Source of the DNA: Psychrobacillus sp042944905
Lineage (GTDB): Bacteria; Bacillota; Bacilli; Bacillales_A; Planococcaceae
Assembly (NCBI RefSeq): GCF_042944905.1
Contig: NZ_CP168496.1
Coordinates: forward strand, 2,170,001 to 2,234,000
Direction: 5' to 3'
Length of the DNA: 64,000 bases
Below are positions 59,457-64,000 of this stretch, in pieces (positions within the stretch are counted from its first letter, which is position 1; each line of letters opens with the position of its first letter). The translations under genes and the position numbers were made by a program. Below the pieces are notes generated by a model. That model ran no database searches. It was not told where the DNA came from and saw only the letters and a program-made list of their open reading frames with translations.

Positions 59457-60401
59457 TTATAGAAGCGGTTTTTTGGAAATGATTGTAACCCAGTCTTCCA
59501 TCATCATAACTTCTTCAATTTCAAAGCCGGATTTTTGCAATGCATTTTTTACATCTTCTTTTTTAGCAAAGATTATTCCAGAAGTTATGAATAAACCTTC
59601 TTCCTTCACTATTGAGAATGCATCATCGGTAAATGTCATAATTATTTCCGCTAAAATATTTGCGATTACGATATCTGCTTGCTCACTCACATTATCGAGT
59701 AAATTACCATGTGTCACTTCTATCAAATGCTCTACATGATTTAATGCTATATTCTCTTTGGCTGAAGCCACTGCTACTTCATCTAAATCAAGTGCATGAA
59801 TAGATGTTGCCCCAAGTTTTGCTGCGCCAATAGAAAGGACACCTGAACCAGTACCTACGTCAATCACTTTCAAGTTCGGTTGTACTGTTTTTTCTAACGC
59901 TTGAAGACACATTACAGTGGTTGGATGTGTACCTGTTCCAAATGCCATACCCGGGTCTAGTTCAATTATTAACTCATCAGTACTTACTCTGTCATATTCT
60001 TCCCAAGTTGGAACAATTGTAAAACGATTAGAGATTTTCACTGGATGGTAATATTTTTTCCAAGCAGTTGCCCAATCTTCTTCATCTACTTCTTGAACTG
60101 TTACAACATTATGTCCAATATCAATATTAAAGTTTTGTAAGTTGTTAACCGCAAGCTTGATCTCTTCTACCGTTTCTAATAGAAAGCTAGTTTCTGCTAA
60201 ATAAGCTTTAACACGAACTCCATCTACTGGAAAATCATCTGGATTTAAGCTATAAATTTCACCAAATCGATCTTCCCTTTCTCTCACTAACTCCTCCGAG
60301 TCTTCAATGACTACCCCACTTGCACCAGCTTCATGCAAAATATTACTTATCGCATCTACTGCTTCGTTTGTTGTATGAATAGTTAGCTCAGACCATTTCA
60401 C
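59457..60401 (-). CDS. prmA: Ribosomal protein L11 methyltransferase PrmA
   Basis: A 314-residue methyltransferase. The N-terminal ferredoxin-like domain binds uL11, and the C-terminal SAM fold has DVGTGSGVLSIGAAKLGA (about 180) and VIANILAEII. MAFGTGTHPTT is the family motif. It trimethylates uL11. The start is GTG 60401 with GGAG 10 bases upstream. It follows dnaJ by 15 bp. Confidence 0.95.
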   Translation of the reverse strand: MKWSELTIHTTNEAVDAISNILHEAGASGVVIEDSEELVREREDRFGEIYSLNPDDFPVDGVRVKAYLAETSFLLETVEEIKLAVNNLQNFNIDIGHNVVTVQEVDEEDWATAWKKYYHPVKISNRFTIVPTWEEYDRVSTDELIIELDPGMAFGTGTHPTTVMCLQALEKTVQPNLKVIDVGTGSGVLSIGAAKLGATSIHALDLDEVAVASAKENIALNHVEHLIEVTHGNLLDNVSEQADIVIANILAEIIMTFTDDAFSIVKEEGLFITSGIIFAKKEDVKNALQKSGFEIEEVMMMEDWVTIISKKPLL

Positions 60402-60416
60402 TTGCGCACAACTCCT

Positions 60417-61532
60417 TTATTCACCTTTTAATGTCTTTTTAATCTTATCAAACAATGAGCTGCCTTGCTCTTCTGGAATATCTCCACTTATTTCGGCAAA
60501 TTCACGAAGTAATTGTTTTTGTTTTTCCGTAAGTTTTTTCGGCGTGATTACTTTCACAATAACGTGCTGATCACCAACACCGTAACCATGAACGTTTTTC
60601 ACACCTTTTCCTTTTAAGCGGAATTTCGTTTGTGATTGAGTTCCTGCAGGAATTTTTAATTTTACTTTACCTTGTACAGTCGGCACTTCGATTTCGTCCC
60701 CTAGCGCTGCCTGTGCATACGTTAAAGGCAATTCATAGTAAATATCGTCCCCATCACGTTCAAATCGTGGATCTGCTTTTACACGGAATACAATATATAA
60801 GTCTCCAGCAGGACCCCCATTTATACCAGGTTCTCCTTGGCCGCTGACACGAAGTTGTTGACCGTCATCTACACCTGCTGGAATGGTAACTTTAATTTTT
60901 TTGCGTTTATTTACCGTCCCTCTACCATGGCAAGTAGAACATTTGTCTTTAATAATTTTACCTGCTCCATGACAGTGGTTACATGCACGTTTTGTTTGAA
61001 TACGTCCGAATGGAGTATCTTGCGTCACATTTACTTGACCTGCTCCATTACATTGTGAACATTTTTCTGGGTGTGTTCCAGGTTTTGCTCCACTCCCACT
61101 ACATGTATCACAAGTTTCTTCTTTCGCAATTTCAATTTCTTTTTCTTTCCCAAATACTGCTTCTTCAAACTCAATTGTCATGGAATATTGAAGATCATCA
61201 CCTTTTCTTGGTGCATTCGGATCTCGTCTACGCGATCCACCTCCACCACCAAAAAATGAACTGAAAATATCCTCAAAACCGAAACCATCTCCGCCGCCAC
61301 CAAATCCTTGGTTCGGTCCTGCGTGGCCAAATTGATCATATTGCGCACGTTTTTGGTCATCACTTAACACTTCATATGCTTCTGATATTTCTTTGAATTT
61401 ATCCTCAGCATCTGCTGCTTTGTTAATATCGGGGTGATATTGTTTCGAAAGCTTTCGATAAGCTTTCTTTATCTCTTCTGGAGAAGCACTTTTAGACAAA
61501 CCAAGTACTTCGTAATAATCACGCTTATTCAT
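60417..61532 (-). CDS. dnaJ: Chaperone DnaJ
   Basis: A 371-residue type I Hsp40. The J domain has HPDIN, followed by a Gly/Phe region (GPNQGFGGGGDGFGFED), four CxxCxGxG zinc repeats (CDTCSGSG, CSQCNGAG, CNHCHGAG, CSTCHGRG), and two substrate-binding beta domains. It stimulates DnaK ATPase. There is a weak hairpin between dnaK and dnaJ. RBS AGGAGAG. Confidence 0.97.
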   Translation of the reverse strand: MNKRDYYEVLGLSKSASPEEIKKAYRKLSKQYHPDINKAADAEDKFKEISEAYEVLSDDQKRAQYDQFGHAGPNQGFGGGGDGFGFEDIFSSFFGGGGGSRRRDPNAPRKGDDLQYSMTIEFEEAVFGKEKEIEIAKEETCDTCSGSGAKPGTHPEKCSQCNGAGQVNVTQDTPFGRIQTKRACNHCHGAGKIIKDKCSTCHGRGTVNKRKKIKVTIPAGVDDGQQLRVSGQGEPGINGGPAGDLYIVFRVKADPRFERDGDDIYYELPLTYAQAALGDEIEVPTVQGKVKLKIPAGTQSQTKFRLKGKGVKNVHGYGVGDQHVIVKVITPKKLTEKQKQLLREFAEISGDIPEEQGSSLFDKIKKTLKGE

Positions 61533-61604
61533 CTTTCACTCTCCTACTCTTTACCTACATGTAATGAATATTGTAACACGGAAAAATAATCTAGTCTAAA
61601 CAGA

Positions 61605-61640
61605 AAGAAAAGCCAAAGCCGAAAACGGTCTTTGACTTTT
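61605..61640 (-). terminator. Imperfect hairpin between dnaK and dnaJ
   Basis: AAAGCCAAAGCCG (61609-61621) faces CGGTCTTTGACTTT (61626-61639) with a bulge; TTCTTTCTG follows on the minus strand. It could be a partial terminator or a processing site that keeps DnaK above DnaJ. Confidence 0.55.
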
Positions 61641-61655
61641 CCCCTACCGACTATC

Positions 61656-63485
61656 TTACTTATCTTTATCGTCGTTTACTTCTTCAAACTCTGCGTCAAC
61701 AACACCGTCATCCGTTGCATCCGCTTGACCGCCGGCATTTGCAGCAGCATCTGCTTGCGCTTGTTCATACAGTTTCATTGTTAATTGTTGAACGATTTCG
61801 TTTAACTTATCTTTTTTCGTTTTAATTTCTTCCAAGTTGCCAGCTTCTAGAGCAGCTTTTAACTCTTCTTTCGCATCTTCAGCAGATTTTTTCTCTTCTT
61901 CTGATACTTTATCCTCTAAATCTTTTAATGTTTTTTCAGTCATAAATACTAATTGATCTGCTTCATTTTTCACTTCTGCTTCTTCTTTACGAACTTTATC
62001 TGCTTCCGCGTTAGCTTCTGCTTCTTTTACCATACGTTCAATTTCTTCATCAGAAAGTGAAGAGTTCGATTGAATTGTAATATTTTGTTCTTTTTGTGTA
62101 CCAAGGTCTTTCGCCTTAACATTTACGATACCATTTTTGTCAATATCGAATGTTACTTCGATTTGTGGAATACCACGTGGTGCTGGTGGAATATCCGAAA
62201 GTTGAAAACGGCCAAGTGTTTTGTTATCAGTAGCCATTGGACGTTCACCTTGTAACACGTGAATATCAACTGCTGGTTGGTTATCTGCTGCAGTTGAGAA
62301 AGTTTGGGATTTTGACGTAGGGATTGTCGTATTACGTTCGATTAACTTTGTGAATACGCCGCCCATTGTTTCAATACCTAATGAAAGAGGTGTTACGTCA
62401 AGTAATACAACGTCTTTTACATCTCCAGTCAATACTCCACCTTGAACTGCAGCACCCATCGCTACAACTTCATCTGGATTTACACCTTTATGTGGTTCTT
62501 TACCAGTTTCTTTTTTAATCGCATCTTGTACGGCTGGAATACGAGTAGATCCTCCTACAAGGATTACTTTGTCAATTTGAGACGCTGATAAACCTGCATC
62601 TTTCATCGCTTGACGAGTTGGTACCATTGTACGCTCTACTAAACTTGCTGTTAAATCATCGAATTTTGCACGAGTCATTGTAACTTCTAAGTGAAGAGGT
62701 CCCGCTTCGCCTGCAGTGATGAATGGTAGTGAAATTTGTGTTGATGTGACACCTGATAAATCTTTTTTTGCTTTTTCAGCTGCATCTTTTAGACGTTGAA
62801 CTGCCATTTTATCTTGTGATAAGTCAATTCCATTATCTTTTTTGAATTCTTGTACTAGGTAATCCATTACTATTTGGTCAAAGTCATCTCCACCAAGACG
62901 GTTGTCGCCAGCAGTTGCAAGTACTTCAAATACACCATCACCAAGTTCTAGGATAGATACGTCAAAAGTACCTCCACCTAAATCATATACTAGAATTTTT
63001 TCATCATGATCCATTTTATCTAAACCGTATGCAAGTGCAGCTGCAGTTGGTTCATTGATAATACGTTCAACTTCAAGTCCAGCGATACGACCAGCATCTT
63101 TTGTCGCTTGACGCTCTGCGTCGTTAAAGTAAGCTGGAACTGTAATGACAGCTTTCGTTACTTTTTCTCCTAAGTATTCTTCCGCATACCCTTTTAAGTA
63201 TTGAAGGATCATTGCAGAAACTTCTTGAGGTGTATATTCTTTATCTTCTGCTTTTACTTTTTCATTTGTACCCATTAATCGTTTAACAGAAGCAATCGTA
63301 TTTGGGTTTGTTATGGATTGACGTTTAGCCACTTCCCCAACTTGTTTTTCTCCATTTTTAAAAGCAACTACAGATGGTGTTGTACGGTTTCCTTCTGGAT
63401 TTGGAATTACTTTTGGTTCTCCACCTTCTAATACAGATACACATGAGTTTGTTGTTCCTAAGTCAATACCAATAATTTTAGACAT
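61656..63485 (-). CDS. dnaK: Chaperone DnaK
   Basis: A 609-residue Hsp70. It has IGIDLGTTNSCV at the N-terminus, VYDLGGGTFDVSIL, VILVGGSTRIPAVQ, the linker VVLLDVTPL, the substrate-binding domain and a helical lid ending in the Gly/Ala-rich AAANAGGQADATDDGVVDAEFEEV. It lacks the 24-residue insert of Gram-negative DnaK, typical for Firmicutes. RBS AGGAGG, 67 bp after grpE. Heat control (HrcA/CIRCE) should lie right of the window. Confidence 0.98.
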   Translation of the reverse strand: MSKIIGIDLGTTNSCVSVLEGGEPKVIPNPEGNRTTPSVVAFKNGEKQVGEVAKRQSITNPNTIASVKRLMGTNEKVKAEDKEYTPQEVSAMILQYLKGYAEEYLGEKVTKAVITVPAYFNDAERQATKDAGRIAGLEVERIINEPTAAALAYGLDKMDHDEKILVYDLGGGTFDVSILELGDGVFEVLATAGDNRLGGDDFDQIVMDYLVQEFKKDNGIDLSQDKMAVQRLKDAAEKAKKDLSGVTSTQISLPFITAGEAGPLHLEVTMTRAKFDDLTASLVERTMVPTRQAMKDAGLSASQIDKVILVGGSTRIPAVQDAIKKETGKEPHKGVNPDEVVAMGAAVQGGVLTGDVKDVVLLDVTPLSLGIETMGGVFTKLIERNTTIPTSKSQTFSTAADNQPAVDIHVLQGERPMATDNKTLGRFQLSDIPPAPRGIPQIEVTFDIDKNGIVNVKAKDLGTQKEQNITIQSNSSLSDEEIERMVKEAEANAEADKVRKEEAEVKNEADQLVFMTEKTLKDLEDKVSEEEKKSAEDAKEELKAALEAGNLEEIKTKKDKLNEIVQQLTMKLYEQAQADAAANAGGQADATDDGVVDAEFEEVNDDKDK

Positions 63486-63552
63486 ATATTTTTCCTCCTA
63501 ATTTATAACTAAGTATCGTGTTATTCTGTAGAATAATTCTATTTAGACTGAA

Positions 63553-64000
63553 CTATTCGTTTACTTTAACCATAGAAGGTCGTAGTATTCTATCTTTTAA
63601 CTTATACCCTTTTTGTAATTCTTGAAGCACAATTCCAGAATCTTTTGAGTCGTCTTGTTCTTGCATAACCGCTTGATGGAAATTAGGGTCAAATGGAACA
63701 CCTTCCGATTCAATTGGCTCAAGACCTTCTTTTGATACAGCATCTAGTAATGTGCGATAGACCATTTCTACACCTTTTACTAAAGAAGCTGCTTCCTCAG
63801 ATGTCGTTGGAACGGCTAGTGCTCGTTCGAAGTTATCTAATACTGGCAAAATGTCTGTTAAAACAGTCTGTGCACGGTATTTATAATCTGCTTCCTTGTC
63901 TAGTTGAACTCTGCGCTTATAATTTTCAAAATCCGCTCTTAATCGAATGGACTTGTTTTTTTCTTCTTCCAATTCTTGTTTAACAAGCGTAAGTTCATCC
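63553..64000 (-). CDS. grpE: Nucleotide exchange factor GrpE, 5' end cut by the window edge
   Basis: The last 148 residues are visible; the frame continues past 64000 with no stop. A coiled coil (DELTLVKQELEEEKNKSIRLRADFENYKRRV) is followed by VLPVLDNFERAL (seen as DILPVLDNFERALAVP) and the C-terminal wing GIVLQELQKGYKLKDRILRPSMVKV. It exchanges ADP on DnaK. The complete gene and hrcA should lie to the right. Confidence 0.96.
   Translation of the reverse strand, partial: DELTLVKQELEEEKNKSIRLRADFENYKRRVQLDKEADYKYRAQTVLTDILPVLDNFERALAVPTTSEEAASLVKGVEMVYRTLLDAVSKEGLEPIESEGVPFDPNFHQAVMQEQDDSKDSGIVLQELQKGYKLKDRILRPSMVKVNE

Noticed and set aside
1..64000. Prophage, insertion sequence or defence island
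   Set aside because: No transposase, integrase, phage structural, restriction or toxin-antitoxin gene is present; gene order is the conserved Bacillales backbone.

Overview
This is a low-GC Gram-positive chromosomal segment, almost certainly from a Bacillales rod of the Planococcaceae/Caryophanaceae type (Psychrobacillus, Lysinibacillus or Sporosarcina-like; the genus is inference). The gene order follows the Bacillus subtilis yqeT-yqgY stretch closely: grpE-dnaK-dnaJ-prmA-rsmE-mtaB-deoC-rpsU-nfeD-floA-yqfC-yqfD-phoH-pgpH-ybeY-dgkA-cdd-era-recO-[glyS]-ccpN-ppsR-dnaG-rpoD-cccA-trmK-yqfO-ispH-yqfQ-cshB-nfo-yqfT-znuC-znuB-zur-yqfW-ispG-yqfZ-yqgB-yqgC-sodA-pbpA-pstSCAB-phoU-rpmG-fau-yqgQ-ltaS-yqgU-yqgW-yqgX-yqgY-comGA..GG-aroK-gcvT-gcvPA. 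There is no prophage, insertion sequence, CRISPR array, tRNA or rRNA gene.

Layout from left to right. 0-2.3 kb holds the glycine cleavage genes under a tandem glycine riboswitch. 2.3-6.7 kb holds aroK and the seven-gene comG competence pseudopilus operon, with a ComK-type box. 7-13.7 kb holds small conserved membrane proteins, an LtaS-family enzyme, folate salvage and rpmG. 13.7-24 kb is a phosphate block: pstSCAB-phoU behind four 11-bp-spaced PhoP repeats, plus a Na/Pi cotransporter with a PhoU-like tail; pbpA and sodA lie between. 24-33.7 kb holds the isoprenoid genes ispG and ispH, a Zur-controlled zinc ABC operon, nfo, and a DEAD-box helicase. 33.7-43 kb holds trmK, cccA, an acyl-CoA dehydrogenase, rpoD-dnaG, ppsR and ccpN. 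43-45.5 kb is an inverted single-subunit glyS with a T-box leader. 45.5-53.2 kb runs from recO to the sporulation genes yqfC-yqfD. 53.2-64 kb holds floA-nfeD, rpsU, deoC, tRNA and rRNA modification genes, and dnaJ-dnaK-grpE.

Regulation is unusually readable. I can place a glycine riboswitch, a T-box with a GGC specifier, a Pho box array, a Zur operator overlapping the start of a zinc-uptake operon, a ComK box, several good housekeeping promoters, and many intrinsic terminators. Several terminators overlap coding ends or a ribosome binding site.

I found no new multi-gene system; the proteins are mostly core genes. The unexplained structure is in the intergenic DNA. Three arrays of unrelated sequence share the same 21-bp tandem period (43329-43433, 45309-45474, 50821-50902), and two of them flank the inverted glyS. 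There is also a dispersed repeat coupled to a terminator (26.7 and 38.2 kb), a decayed copy of the rpsU 3' end, and an rho-independent terminator that contains the Shine-Dalgarno sequence of the next gene (yqfC). These are the best leads for a second look.
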